A program made the position numbers and the translations under genes. The notes beneath the pieces are model-generated. The model was not told the DNA's origin and did no database searches. It worked only from the letters and a program-made list of their open reading frames with translations. Shown here piece after piece: positions 35,434 through 44,725 of a stretch of DNA of 64,000 bases; positions within the stretch are counted from its first letter, which is position 1; each line of letters begins with the position of its first letter. Origin of the DNA: Blautia sp. Lineage in GTDB: Bacteria; Bacillota; Clostridia; Lachnospirales; Lachnospiraceae. The DNA lies in the NCBI GenBank assembly GCA_022769545.1, contig JALEJS010000049.1:54652-118651 (forward strand), read 5' to 3'.

Positions 35434-35982
35434 TTATTGTTCCATCTGACGGCCCAGAAAGCCGGCCGCAGTCTGTACCAGCATCTTTTCCCCGTCTCCC
35501 ATCACATCCTTCTCCGTTTTCCCCATAAGAATCACTGCCCCGATGGGATCCCCGGCGCAGATAATGGGCTGAAGCACCTGTGAATACAGTTCCGTATTCT
35601 GTCCCTGCACCACCGGGATTTTTCCCTTTTCATTGCCGTTCAGACACCGGCCCTCCCGCTCCACAATGGCAGTCTCCAGCTCTGTGCTGATCTCCTTTCC
35701 GGAAAACTCCCTGGCTCCTGTCCCGGCCGCCGCCACCACCTGATCATGATCTGTGATACAAGCAACCAGACCGGTGGTCTGGGACAACGCTTCCGCATAT
35801 TCTCTGGCAAACATACTCAATTCCCCGATCGGTGAATACTTCTTCAAAATAATTTCTCCGTCCCTGTCTGTAAAAATCTCCAGCGGTGTTCCTTCTTTTA
35901 TCCGCAGTGTTCTTCGAATTTCTTTGGGGATCACAACTCTTCCCAAATCGTCGATTCTTCTCACAATTCCTGTGGCTTTCAT
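35434..35982 (-). CDS. spoVT: Stage V sporulation protein T, AbrB-type regulator
   Basis: A 182-residue protein close in length to Bacillus subtilis SpoVT. The N-terminal AbrB DNA-binding domain reads MKATGIVRRIDDLGRVVIPK, with TLRIKEGTPLEIF. The C-terminal GAF-like domain spans about 60-180. SpoVT tunes sigma-G dependent forespore genes. Start has SD GGAGG 7 nt upstream, and that SD lies in a long inverted repeat (35985-36058). Its presence points to an endospore former. Confidence 0.93.
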   Translation of the reverse strand: MKATGIVRRIDDLGRVVIPKEIRRTLRIKEGTPLEIFTDRDGEIILKKYSPIGELSMFAREYAEALSQTTGLVACITDHDQVVAAAGTGAREFSGKEISTELETAIVEREGRCLNGNEKGKIPVVQGQNTELYSQVLQPIICAGDPIGAVILMGKTEKDVMGDGEKMLVQTAAGFLGRQMEQ

Positions 35983-35984
35983 AT

Positions 35985-36058
35985 AAAATCCTCCATTTAC
36001 AGTACCTTCTGACTTTACTTACCGTCTCTGGAAATAGTATCTGTAAATGGAGGATTTT
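35985..36058. repeat. 18-bp perfect inverted repeat over the spoVT ribosome binding site
   Basis: Arms 35985-36002 and 36041-36058 are exact complements with a 38-nt loop. In the spoVT message the 3' arm contains the GGAGG Shine-Dalgarno, so the hairpin would block initiation. Confidence 0.75.
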
Positions 36059-36094
36059 TATGCGTTTTTCCTTATCGTCCAATACGCATTCTGT

Positions 36095-37045
36095 TTACGT
36101 ATGATTCAGAAATGCCTCCACTTCCTGCCAGGCTTCTCTGGATTCTTTCATCCGGTTCATGCCCAGCTGGAAGACATGAAACATCCCGTCATATACCGAA
36201 AGTTTTACTTCGCATCCGGCATTTTTTGCTTTTTGGGCCGCTTCCACACTGTCACTCAGAAGCATTTCCGTACTACCCACCTGGAAAAGCATGGGGGGAA
36301 GTCCGCCAAAATCCCCGAATAACGGAGAAATATACGGATTTTTCGGATCAAGGCTTCCATAATACGCATTGCTGTAAATCATGCTTTCCCTGGAATTGCC
36401 AAAAAGCGGATCTATCTCAAAATTTGTCTGGTAGGATTCTCCCGAGGCAGTGAGATCGGTCCATGGAGACATGAGCACCAGCTTTTTCGGGAGCGGTTCC
36501 CCATGATCCCGCAGCCAGAAAGCAAGAGCTAACGCAAGGCCGCCCCCGGCGGAATCGCCTGCAACCACAATCTGATCTCCTGTATATCCCTTTTCCAGAA
36601 GCCAGTGGTAAGCCGCACAGGCATCCTCCAGCGCTGCCGGAAACGGGTCTTCCGGAGCCACCCGGTAATCCGGTGACAGCACTGCGCGTTCTCCCGGAAA
36701 TCTGGCGTAAAGTACCGCAAAATCGCGATAGGCATTCCGGATCTTCCCAATATATCCGCCGCCATGAAGCTGCAGAACCGCCTCCCGTCTTATTTCCGAT
36801 TGTGGCTGCTCTTCCCGGTGCGTCAGAAACTCCATGGAAAATCCGGGCATCTGCACAGTTTCCATCTGAAACTCTTTCGGGCAGTGCCAGGCATGCTCCG
36901 TTTCTGCAACCCTTTTGCGAAGCGTTCCATCCTGGATCAGAGGACCCAGCCCGTGGAGGGATGTGGCCATCGCAATGGCATCCCGCGCCACCAGCGCAGC
37001 CAGACTGATCTGGGGTTTTTCCTGTTTTCTCTCCCGTTTATTCAA
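36095..37045 (-). CDS. Alpha/beta hydrolase esterase, hormone-sensitive-lipase family
   Basis: A 316-residue intracellular hydrolase. The oxyanion motif HGGG is at 94-97, the nucleophile Ser165 is in GDSAGG, and Asp and His complete the triad near LLSDSVEAA and GMFHVFQLG in the C-terminal third. These enzymes cut short-chain acyl or acetyl esters. It is the last gene of a four-gene minus-strand run (secreted hydrolase, acyltransferase, DUF6320, esterase), which suggests acyl-group addition and removal on the same unknown product. Confidence 0.9.
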   Translation of the reverse strand: MNKRERKQEKPQISLAALVARDAIAMATSLHGLGPLIQDGTLRKRVAETEHAWHCPKEFQMETVQMPGFSMEFLTHREEQPQSEIRREAVLQLHGGGYIGKIRNAYRDFAVLYARFPGERAVLSPDYRVAPEDPFPAALEDACAAYHWLLEKGYTGDQIVVAGDSAGGGLALALAFWLRDHGEPLPKKLVLMSPWTDLTASGESYQTNFEIDPLFGNSRESMIYSNAYYGSLDPKNPYISPLFGDFGGLPPMLFQVGSTEMLLSDSVEAAQKAKNAGCEVKLSVYDGMFHVFQLGMNRMKESREAWQEVEAFLNHT

Positions 37046-37099
37046 ATCGTTTCTCCTCTCTGCGTCTCGTTGTATTTTCTTGTAAACACATTCTCTGAA

Positions 37100-37780
37100 T
37101 CAGATATGAAACTTCCGCTTCAGTTCATTTTTCGCTTTCCGGTCTCCGATGATCATCGTTCCGCTCCACAAAAGCAGAGAGAGCGCTAATGCGATCCATG
37201 CAAGTACCGTATGGTGCAAAAAGCCGGTCAGATGAAGCAGCAGATCTATGGCACTTAAAAAAACGGCTGCCAGCTGCATCAGCACATAATTCTGCCAGGC
37301 CGAGGAATTGACACACATACATATGACAATTGCCGCCGTCAGCCCGTAGATGATACAGGGCAGACCGAATTCCAGAGACCAGCCTCTCCAGCCCAGCGAC
37401 GCATCGATCAGCACAAGCAGCCCCATCACCACAAAAATCTGTGTGTAGATCTGCCGGATATGTCCCTGCCGATGCCCCAGAAGGTTCCACAGCGTCAGAA
37501 TCAGATAAGCAGTCACGCCGCCCGTGATCACAGACCAGTATCTGGGCACAGACGAAAATGTAAGATAATTCACCAGAATCAGAATCGCTTCCTGCGCCAG
37601 CGACAGAAACAGCAAAATGCGTCCAGTCTTCTGATACTTTCTTGTTTTTTTCTTCACATTGGGATAATTCTGCTCCCCCGCCTTTTCCTCCTGGCCTTCC
37701 TCTGTCAGCACAGTCCGGCACAGCGGGCAGAGAAGTGTGTCATCCAGGATATGGATTCCACAGCGTTTACATCTGCTCAT
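37100..37780 (-). CDS. DUF6320-type zinc-ribbon membrane protein
   Basis: A 226-residue protein. The N-terminal zinc ribbon has Cys4, Cys7, Cys18 and Cys21 (CKRCG...CPLC). It is followed by a basic stretch and six hydrophobic helices between about 52 and 212. This layout matches DUF6320 proteins of Lachnospiraceae, which are usually encoded beside condensation-domain-like alcohol acetyltransferases, as here (18 nt downstream of one). Its role is unknown; it may anchor or assist the acyltransferase at the membrane. Confidence 0.75.
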   Translation of the reverse strand: MSRCKRCGIHILDDTLLCPLCRTVLTEEGQEEKAGEQNYPNVKKKTRKYQKTGRILLFLSLAQEAILILVNYLTFSSVPRYWSVITGGVTAYLILTLWNLLGHRQGHIRQIYTQIFVVMGLLVLIDASLGWRGWSLEFGLPCIIYGLTAAIVICMCVNSSAWQNYVLMQLAAVFLSAIDLLLHLTGFLHHTVLAWIALALSLLLWSGTMIIGDRKAKNELKRKFHI

Positions 37781-37798
37781 CTCAGAATCCTCCTATCT

Positions 37799-39085
37799 CT
37801 ATTCATAATATACCCCGTTTGTTTCCACCGCGGCCTGAAGTCCGTCCTCCGAAAGGCTGCGGAAAAACTCCATCTGTACCGACGTATCCTTCAGAAGAGA
37901 ACTGAACGTGACAACCAGTTCATCGCCGCAGGAACTCACGGTTCCTTTCAGATTCTGCCCCACCGAGGGGGACACGATCACCTGAAATCTGCGAATATAA
38001 GGCCGGTATTCTTCTGCAGCCTCAAAGCTTCCCATATTCGTAATAGTCGTCGTTGTTCCCTTTGTCCCATTCAGGTAAACCCATTTGATTGCCGGCTTTT
38101 TCAGAAAAAGCGGAACTGCCCGCAGCACGGCATTTTTCTGATTGGATACGTTATAGGAAATCAGTTTTTCCAGATTTTCCCTTGTGATCTGTCTGCGGAT
38201 TTCCCCGCAGACCAGCTCCATCACCTCCCGGCGCTCATAAGCTTCCTTTTCGGGAAAAAACGGAACGCTGACCATGGCAAAAAAATTTCTGGTTGTCACA
38301 GATTTAAAAAATGGCCGAAGATTTACCGGAATGCAGAGAACGATCGGTTTTCGGGACGGATTCCCGTGAAGATATCCTCTGTAAATACTGTATACATAAA
38401 TACCACACAGATACTCATTGATACTCATGGAACATTCTCTGGCTTTTTCCTTCACTTCTTTTAATGACAGATAGCCATGAATGATTCCAAGCTCTCCCCG
38501 GACCAGCCTTTCTCCTTTCATATGAACTGCAGGAACAGCCTTATAGCCCTTTTTTTCTCTTTTTTTATAATACTTCAGATAGCTGTCCTCTGTATCAAGG
38601 GAAGTGGCATCTGAAAGACGGTCGCTTGTCTGTGCGGCAAGCTCAGGATAACGGTTCCTGAGATACTGATACGTCAGTTCACGCAGAAAATTTGCCGCCC
38701 CCATTCCATCTGCCAGCACATGAAAAACCTCCAGATTGATCCGCTTTTTATAATACGTAACCCGAAACAGATAATGCCTGTTCCGATGCGGCTCCATCAT
38801 CCGGCACGGAAATTCCTCTTCCTCACACACCAGCGGCTGTCCTTTTGTATTTGTCTCAAAATAGTACCAGAACATGCCTGTACGCATACGCACATTCATC
38901 GTATCAAACCAGGGCAGAACCTGCTCCAGAGCATCCTGAAGATCCTGCCGGACAATCTCCTGCGTCAATGTGACACTGAGCCGATATACATTTGTCATTT
39001 CCTCACTGGCGATTGCCGGAAAGAGATTTGCTGTATTATCGAGCTTTTCCCAGCTTACCTCTCTTTTTCTGTTATTTCTTTTCAT
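37799..39085 (-). CDS. Condensation-domain-like acyltransferase (alcohol acetyltransferase type)
   Basis: A 428-residue protein of the chloramphenicol acetyltransferase/condensation fold. The catalytic HxxxDG motif is present as HVLADG at about residue 127-132, with supporting segments VLCIPVNLRPFF and NMGSFEAAEEY, as expected for the second core motif. It would move an acyl group from CoA or a carrier to an alcohol or amine. The ATG at 39085 is chosen for SD AAGGAT; a longer frame to 39163 lacks one. Its neighbours (DUF6320 and two esterases) suggest a small lipid or ester pathway. Confidence 0.8.
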   Translation of the reverse strand: MKRNNRKREVSWEKLDNTANLFPAIASEEMTNVYRLSVTLTQEIVRQDLQDALEQVLPWFDTMNVRMRTGMFWYYFETNTKGQPLVCEEEEFPCRMMEPHRNRHYLFRVTYYKKRINLEVFHVLADGMGAANFLRELTYQYLRNRYPELAAQTSDRLSDATSLDTEDSYLKYYKKREKKGYKAVPAVHMKGERLVRGELGIIHGYLSLKEVKEKARECSMSINEYLCGIYVYSIYRGYLHGNPSRKPIVLCIPVNLRPFFKSVTTRNFFAMVSVPFFPEKEAYERREVMELVCGEIRRQITRENLEKLISYNVSNQKNAVLRAVPLFLKKPAIKWVYLNGTKGTTTTITNMGSFEAAEEYRPYIRRFQVIVSPSVGQNLKGTVSSCGDELVVTFSSLLKDTSVQMEFFRSLSEDGLQAAVETNGVYYE

Positions 39086-39183
39086 ATTATCCTTCTTTCT
39101 CCAGGCAATTACAATTTCATTCCAGATACATGCGTTCCCGGAATGTTTGCTTATCCCAGACATCGGCTTATTCCGGATATCTT

Positions 39184-40149
39184 TTACTCCAGATGACGGA
39201 TCATAAAATCCAGCACAGCCTCTCTGGCATATTCCGTGCCCGAAGTTTCATAACCGTCAAATCCATGTTTTGCCTTACTCCCGGTAATCAGCACCAGCTC
39301 AGAATCAGAATCCCTGTAAGGTCCCTCCAGAGCTTCCAGAGAACCTTCATACGGAACAAGGGTATCCTCTATTCCGTGGAGGATCAGCACATCTTTCGTA
39401 TATCCGGTAATTTCCTCCATGACATCCAGACTGAGTGCATCGGTCACATACCGAAGCCCTACTTCTCTTTTCATCACCGTCACGGTATCTCCCTGTACCG
39501 CTTCCGGATCCGGACATGCCGCCTCCACAATTTCCGGCAGGCAAAAACCAGGATACAGAAGTATCATTCCGGCAATCTCACCGTCTCTTCTGGCAGCCTC
39601 CATGGCACAGACCAGTCCGCCCTGACTGGCCCCCATGTAAAAAAGTTTCTTCTCATCACAGAATCTTTTTTCCTGCACGAAATCGGTAACCGCCTCCAGA
39701 TCTTCCACTTCTGTAAGTACTGACATATCCTGAAAATCCATATCGCTGAAGGACGACTCTGATCCGCCGCAAAAGTCAAAAGCATAGCAGATATATCCGG
39801 CTTCTGTCAGAAGCTTCACCCATTTACGTTTCTCGTATACATCGTAACGGGAACCAAAGCCATGACTCATGATGACAACAGGGTACGTTTCCCACTGGTC
39901 ATACGCTTCCGGATAGTAAAATTTACCGAATATTTTCCTGTCGCCATTCTGGCACCAGGCGACTTCCGCATGCACTCCGTCAATCTCTTCCTCATATCCC
40001 TCCCGCAGATATGGCTCTTCTTCCTGCTGCTGCCTGGGATATCTTGCCGGACCTGCAATCTCTTTCGCCAGAAAAACCTTCGCCGGGACAGCTGTCAGGA
40101 TGCAGCAGAGAACGGCTGCAGTCAGGATCCTTCTTTTTCTGTTCTTCAT
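39184..40149 (-). CDS. Exported alpha/beta hydrolase
   Basis: A 321-residue protein with an N-terminal signal or anchor (MKNRKRRILTAAVLCCILTA). The hydrolase fold has VVIMSHGFGSRYD, the nucleophile Ser in GASQGG, Asp in ILHGIEDTLVPY and a C-terminal His in KHGFDGYE, a full catalytic triad. It resembles acyl or feruloyl esterase-like and peptidase-like hydrolases. ATG 40149 has SD AAGGTGA. It is the first gene of the minus-strand acyltransferase/esterase run, 98 nt before the acyltransferase. Confidence 0.85.
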   Translation of the reverse strand: MKNRKRRILTAAVLCCILTAVPAKVFLAKEIAGPARYPRQQQEEEPYLREGYEEEIDGVHAEVAWCQNGDRKIFGKFYYPEAYDQWETYPVVIMSHGFGSRYDVYEKRKWVKLLTEAGYICYAFDFCGGSESSFSDMDFQDMSVLTEVEDLEAVTDFVQEKRFCDEKKLFYMGASQGGLVCAMEAARRDGEIAGMILLYPGFCLPEIVEAACPDPEAVQGDTVTVMKREVGLRYVTDALSLDVMEEITGYTKDVLILHGIEDTLVPYEGSLEALEGPYRDSDSELVLITGSKAKHGFDGYETSGTEYAREAVLDFMIRHLE

Positions 40150-40321
40150 ATAATAGTCACCTTTCCGAAGCCCTGCATGGCTCAACTGTTACAATTATAG
40201 CACAGGATTCAAAAAGAAAGTAGTGAAAGGATTCCGAAATGTGCTATACTTATCCTCAGAAGGCCCGCAGCAGCTGCCGGCCGCGATAACAAAGAATGTC
40301 AATTCAATAAGGAGGACTCCC

Positions 40322-40654
40322 ATGATCATCGATTTCAATCAATTACCACCGGAGGAATATCCCGCTTTCAAAGGGGGCGAAAAGTCATTAAAAGCCAAGA
40401 TGTTTTTTGACGGAACAAACCGCATTCTCTATGGAGAGCTGATTCCCGGTGCCACCATCGGTCTGCATACCCACGAAGGAAACTGTGAAATGATCTATAT
40501 TCTGGAGGGCAAAGGCACCGTTCTCATGGACGGGGAATATGAAGATGTCTCTTCCGGTGTATGTCACTACTGTCCCGAGGGACACAGTCATTCTCTCATC
40601 AACAACAGTGATGCCGATCTGAAATTCTTCGCTGTTGTTCCTGCACAGAAATAA
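40322..40654 (+). CDS. Small cupin-domain protein
   Basis: A 110-residue single-domain cupin. The metal-binding motifs are present: GLHTHEGNCEMIYILEGKG (two His and a Glu) and CPEGHSHSLINNSD (His). Such proteins bind a metal and act as small isomerases, dioxygenases or sugar-binding proteins; which applies here cannot be read. ATG 40322 follows AAGGAGGACTCCC. It is a single-gene unit ended by a strong hairpin. Confidence 0.88.
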   Translation: MIIDFNQLPPEEYPAFKGGEKSLKAKMFFDGTNRILYGELIPGATIGLHTHEGNCEMIYILEGKGTVLMDGEYEDVSSGVCHYCPEGHSHSLINNSDADLKFFAVVPAQK

Positions 40655-40658
40655 ACAA

Positions 40659-40703
40659 GAGAGCATATTGCACAACAGCGCTACAGCTATGCAATATGCT
40701 CTC
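40659..40703. terminator. Hairpin between the cupin and carbonic anhydrase genes
   Basis: A 14-bp perfect stem GAGAGCATATTGCA / TGCAATATGCTCTC with a 17-nt loop, between convergent genes. Confidence 0.7.
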
Positions 40704-40750
40704 TCCTTCTTCAGCAAAAACCAACAGACACCTCAGGACGATGCCCGCTG

Positions 40751-41296
40751 TTACAGAACCGTCAGTTTTCCGGTTTCCGTATCAATCACATATCCGCCAA
40801 TCATCACATCCTTTGGCATCAGCGGATGATTCTTCAGCATATCTACCGTCTCTTTTACGGAATCCTCTACGGAGTCAAAGCCTCTCAGCCATTTTTTAAA
40901 ATCGATGCCGCAGTAATGCATCATTTCAATGTGATCCTCTGAAATTCCACGTTTTTTCAGATGCTCGATCATCATCTCTGCATTAATATGGGCCACCCCA
41001 CAGTCTGTATGTCCAATGACCATCACTTCTTCCACGCCCAGCTCAATAATTCCTACCAGCAGACTGCGAACGGTACTGTCAAACGGCCCGATTGCCATTC
41101 CGCCTGCATTTTTAATCATCTTTACATCGCCGTTCCGGATTCCCAGCGCTGCAGGAATCAGCTCTACCAGACGGGTATCCATACAGGTAAGAATCGCAAT
41201 TTTCTTGTCCGGATATTTACTGGTCTGAAATTTACGATACTGTTCACTGTCAACAAATGCCTCGTTGTACTTCAACATCTTTTCCACTTCTCTCAT
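40751..41296 (-). CDS. Beta-carbonic anhydrase
   Basis: A 181-residue protein with the beta-class zinc site: Cys38 with Asp40 and Arg42 in LTCMDTRL, His96 and Cys99 in GHTDCG. It interconverts CO2 and bicarbonate. The short form (about 180 residues) is the common clostridial type. It is convergent with the cupin gene and stands apart from its upstream neighbour by 85 bp. Confidence 0.93.
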   Translation of the reverse strand: MREVEKMLKYNEAFVDSEQYRKFQTSKYPDKKIAILTCMDTRLVELIPAALGIRNGDVKMIKNAGGMAIGPFDSTVRSLLVGIIELGVEEVMVIGHTDCGVAHINAEMMIEHLKKRGISEDHIEMMHYCGIDFKKWLRGFDSVEDSVKETVDMLKNHPLMPKDVMIGGYVIDTETGKLTVL

Positions 41297-41381
41297 TATG
41301 TCCGTACCTCGCTTTCTTTACATGCCTTGTTTACAGAGCATCTGCTGTCTTTATTATACCTGTAATTTCTGTTTCATTCAA

Positions 41382-42113
41382 TCACAGAATCCCTTCCGTC
41401 ACAGCGATCCGCAGCACGCCCAGGATCAAAAGATGCACCGGATAAAAAAGATAGAAAAACCATTTGGAAAATTTCTGTCCGCGCTCCATTTGCTTTCCGT
41501 TATAAAAAAACGTGATGCAGATACCGGCTGCCGCAATTCCGAACGTACAGCATACGGTCCGCTCCAAAGCCTCTCTCACGGGATACAGCTGCAGATTTTG
41601 CGGCAGATTCAATATTCCAAACAGCAGCATCGCCTTTCCAAAGGCCTTTCGGATCGATTTCCGATCTTTCCCCGCCTTCACAAACCATATGGTAAATATG
41701 GGCGCTGCAAGCGCCCAGTCACTGATCAGGGACAGCAGAACCAGCGCACTCAGAAGTCCCGTCCTTCCGGACCCCTTCGGCATCGTGTTCATGACATGCA
41801 CAATCCCGAAACACAGAAGAAGTGTAAACATCATGTTCATTCCGCAAAAGCTCAGATATCCGTCTTCCGTAAAAGCCAGACAGTAGGGAATCTCCGACAA
41901 TACGGCAAAAACGGCAAGCCGCAGCGCATAATTTTTTTTTGAGCGGGTATACTGATACCCCTCCACCAGAAAGCAGCACATGGCGGCTGCCGTAAAATAT
42001 CCGACATCTATCAGAACCTCGTAAAGAACCGTTCCCGGCTCCAGAAACACGATAGCAATGTGATTCAGAAGCATCGCCGCCATGGCAATGTATTTTATCG
42101 TCTCACGATTCAT
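41382..42113 (-). CDS. TraX family membrane protein
   Basis: A 243-residue polytopic protein with about seven hydrophobic helices. The N-terminus (MNRETIKYIAMAAMLLNHIA) and the SEIPYCLAF segment match TraX, named for pilin N-acetylation in F plasmids and widespread in Firmicutes chromosomes as a putative membrane acetyltransferase. Its start overlaps the stop of the small preceding gene by 4 bp (ATGA). The acetylated target here is unknown. Confidence 0.88.
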   Translation of the reverse strand: MNRETIKYIAMAAMLLNHIAIVFLEPGTVLYEVLIDVGYFTAAAMCCFLVEGYQYTRSKKNYALRLAVFAVLSEIPYCLAFTEDGYLSFCGMNMMFTLLLCFGIVHVMNTMPKGSGRTGLLSALVLLSLISDWALAAPIFTIWFVKAGKDRKSIRKAFGKAMLLFGILNLPQNLQLYPVREALERTVCCTFGIAAAGICITFFYNGKQMERGQKFSKWFFYLFYPVHLLILGVLRIAVTEGIL

Positions 42114-42382
42114 ACCTTTTTCCTTTCTTCTGCAGTCATTTCCGCTGCCTCATACGCCCGTTTCCAGATCCGGCACTCCTTTTCAGAAGATATGCCCCCG
42201 GAACTGCCGTCGCGGCCTCTGTGATCGGACCGGTAAAGCCAAAACATGACGAGATATATGACAACCGAAGAAAGAAACACCGTCATGATCCCATAATAAA
42301 GAATCCTTCCTGATTTTTTCCGGTTTCCTTTTCCCTGCGCACGGCTGATGGAATAACGTGCGGCCCCTCCCATTCCCAGCAT
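42110..42382 (-). CDS. Small single-span membrane protein
   Basis: A 90-residue protein with a basic N-terminus, one membrane helix (ILYYGIMTVFLSSVVIYLVMFW) and a charged tail. No family is recognised. It lies between the histidine kinase gene (20 bp upstream) and traX (4-bp overlap), so it is cotranscribed and its frame is probably real. The SD is weak. Confidence 0.6.
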   Translation of the reverse strand: MLGMGGAARYSISRAQGKGNRKKSGRILYYGIMTVFLSSVVIYLVMFWLYRSDHRGRDGSSGGISSEKECRIWKRAYEAAEMTAEERKKV

Positions 42383-42402
42383 CAGGCCATGCAGCCCGCC
42401 AT

Positions 42403-44721
42403 TTATGCTTCTCCGCTCTTCACCGCCTTCTCAAAGGAAATTATAACCTTAAAAAGATCTCCGTCCAGGTAAAGCCGGAAGGTTCCTCCCTGCAGCTCCG
42501 TCAGATCCTTGGCAATCGACAGACCCAGTCCGCTGCCCTCGGTATTCCTGGAAACGTCTCCCCGGATAAATCGCTCCGTCAGTTCATCTGCCGAAATATT
42601 CAGTGACTGTGCCGAAATATTTTTCAGCGTAAATTCCACCCGGTTTCCAACTATACTCACATCTGCATAGACTCGGGTGTTCTCCATGGCATACCGGAAC
42701 ACGTTTTCAAAAACATTTTCCAGCACGCGCCACAGCCGCCGTCCATCCGCATAAATAATCGTCGTCCTCATGGGAAAACTGGTCACCAGCTCCAGACTCC
42801 TCATTCGGAACTTTTCCTCAAATTCTCCTGTCACCTGCTGCAGAAGCTGCACAAAATCAAGCTGTGTCATCTCCAGCGTGATGTTTCCGGTGCTGGCCTT
42901 GGAAGCCTCCACCACATCCTCCGTAAGAATTTTCAGCTGTCGTGATTTTTCCTCCAGAATATCCAGATAAGACCGGATCTTCGGGTCTTCGAATTCCTCC
43001 CGCTTCAGAAGATCCACATAATTGATGATCGACGTAAGCGGTGTCTTAATATCGTGGGAAACATTTGTAATCAGCTCTGCCTTCATCCGCTCATTTTTCA
43101 GACTGTTCTCCACAGCCGCATCCAGTCCCTCACCGATCCGGTTCACATACCCGGCCATGATTTTCTGATCTCCGGTCAGCGTGCTCTCCGGAATTTTATA
43201 CTGCAGCTCTCCTTCTGTGATTTTTTGCATTCCCTTCATAATTTCTTCCCGGCCAACTGCCTTTTTCACAGCATAGACAAATACCGCCACATCTGCGGCC
43301 AGAAGAAGAAGGAGAAAAATACCTCCTCCGCTGCAGATAATGATCATGAGAAAGAACTGAAGTACAAAAAATCCAAGAATCATTGCGGCCGTTCTGACAC
43401 GGGAAGCAGTATTTTCCGCAAAAAGCTTCAGAAATTCTTTTCCCCTTTTCCAAAGCTGCCGGATTCCCTGCCAGATTCTTCCCGTCAGACTGCCCGACCA
43501 CAAAATTTTAGCTTTGATCCTGCGCACCAGGCTCAGATAACCCGCCAGGAAAAGACTGACGGTATACACTGCCGCAAAAACAAAATAAAACGCGTCACTG
43601 GCATGGTATCCTGTGAAACCGTAAGAACCAATGAGTATCCCCATTCCAAAAAGCCATGGAAAAAATACTGCCGCTGCACCGATTTCCGTATACCACCGGT
43701 CAAAAGCGCAAAGATGCAGTTCCTCATCTCCCTGTCTTCGCCCTGCTCCTGCCGTCAGCAGGATCAATGAAACCATAAAGATCAGCAGACCCGCCGCGAT
43801 TCCCACAGGGAGCCAGATGACGCACGGTGTATATTGATTATAAATGCTCCTGCTCTTGGCATAATCATCTCCGATGGGATACGCCGGGTTCATCCTGAGA
43901 ACAAACAGATCCTCTTCCTGCAGTCCGTGATTCATACAGGTCTCCTGCCATTCCTGCAGCGACAGCTTCAGACTGGTACTGCACCGGTCCAGTGTCCCGG
44001 CAATCTGCACCTGAGGATCTTCCCCATATTCTTCCAGTTTCTCGCTGTAGTTCGTATACCGGAACGTCGAATCATTGGAATATACCGCTCCATTTTCTCT
44101 GTCCACATACAGATAGGTGAGATTGGTATTTCCTTCCCGGTATTTCTGAAGCAGTTCCCGCCTTCTGCAGTAAGCCGACAGATTCTCGAGCGCCGAATTC
44201 AGAGTATCCGATGCCGCCTCCACGCTCTTCCAGCTTTCCGGGTGCTTCTGTACCGCCTCACAGATATCCGCGGCGCCCACCGGCTGAAAGCGCTCCTTCA
44301 TTTTGTATTCATAGGGCAGGGCCTCATCCTCATATGTTTCCGGATATTCATATTCCCATCCGCTCTGTGCCCATTTTTCCAGATCACTGAAGCGGTAGGC
44401 CAGTCCGGAAGTATTTTTCCAGGAAAGCTTCTCACCGGATGCCAGTTCCCGGATATCCACCACCGGATCTTCCGCTTCTTCGTGTTCCAGAATTTTCTCC
44501 GCCTGAATTCCCCGCAGGATTTCCAGACCATCCTCCATAACCTTCTGCGCAAAGCCACCTGTCTGTTCATAGCTGAAATCAGAACCGTCGGCCAGCCGTA
44601 TTCCGTTCCGGTACAGAACCGCAATCGCCAGGATACATAAAACAGCCAGAATCGCTGCCATATGTGCCAGGACGATCAGAGTTGCCTTGGCTCCTTTTCC
44701 ACGATACCATCTGGTTTTCAA
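42403..44721 (-). CDS. Sensor histidine kinase of an OmpR-type two-component system
   Basis: A 772-residue kinase. There is a membrane helix at about 14-36, a large outside domain of about 250 residues, four further hydrophobic segments between about 300 and 480, a HisKA domain with the phosphoacceptor His in NVSHDIKTPLTS, and a HATPase domain ending in GSGLGLSIAKDL. The translation start is a TTG; its GGGGG ribosome binding site lies in the last codons of the regulator gene, 4 bp upstream. The signal sensed is unknown. Kinases of this layout are often VanS-like or envelope-stress sensors. Confidence 0.9.
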   Translation of the reverse strand: MKTRWYRGKGAKATLIVLAHMAAILAVLCILAIAVLYRNGIRLADGSDFSYEQTGGFAQKVMEDGLEILRGIQAEKILEHEEAEDPVVDIRELASGEKLSWKNTSGLAYRFSDLEKWAQSGWEYEYPETYEDEALPYEYKMKERFQPVGAADICEAVQKHPESWKSVEAASDTLNSALENLSAYCRRRELLQKYREGNTNLTYLYVDRENGAVYSNDSTFRYTNYSEKLEEYGEDPQVQIAGTLDRCSTSLKLSLQEWQETCMNHGLQEEDLFVLRMNPAYPIGDDYAKSRSIYNQYTPCVIWLPVGIAAGLLIFMVSLILLTAGAGRRQGDEELHLCAFDRWYTEIGAAAVFFPWLFGMGILIGSYGFTGYHASDAFYFVFAAVYTVSLFLAGYLSLVRRIKAKILWSGSLTGRIWQGIRQLWKRGKEFLKLFAENTASRVRTAAMILGFFVLQFFLMIIICSGGGIFLLLLLAADVAVFVYAVKKAVGREEIMKGMQKITEGELQYKIPESTLTGDQKIMAGYVNRIGEGLDAAVENSLKNERMKAELITNVSHDIKTPLTSIINYVDLLKREEFEDPKIRSYLDILEEKSRQLKILTEDVVEASKASTGNITLEMTQLDFVQLLQQVTGEFEEKFRMRSLELVTSFPMRTTIIYADGRRLWRVLENVFENVFRYAMENTRVYADVSIVGNRVEFTLKNISAQSLNISADELTERFIRGDVSRNTEGSGLGLSIAKDLTELQGGTFRLYLDGDLFKVIISFEKAVKSGEA

Positions 44722-44725
44722 ATCG

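Noticed and set aside
37460..38464. A 334-codon plus-strand open frame.
   Set aside because: It is antisense to the DUF6320 and acyltransferase genes, which have clear family motifs; composition is unlike a protein.
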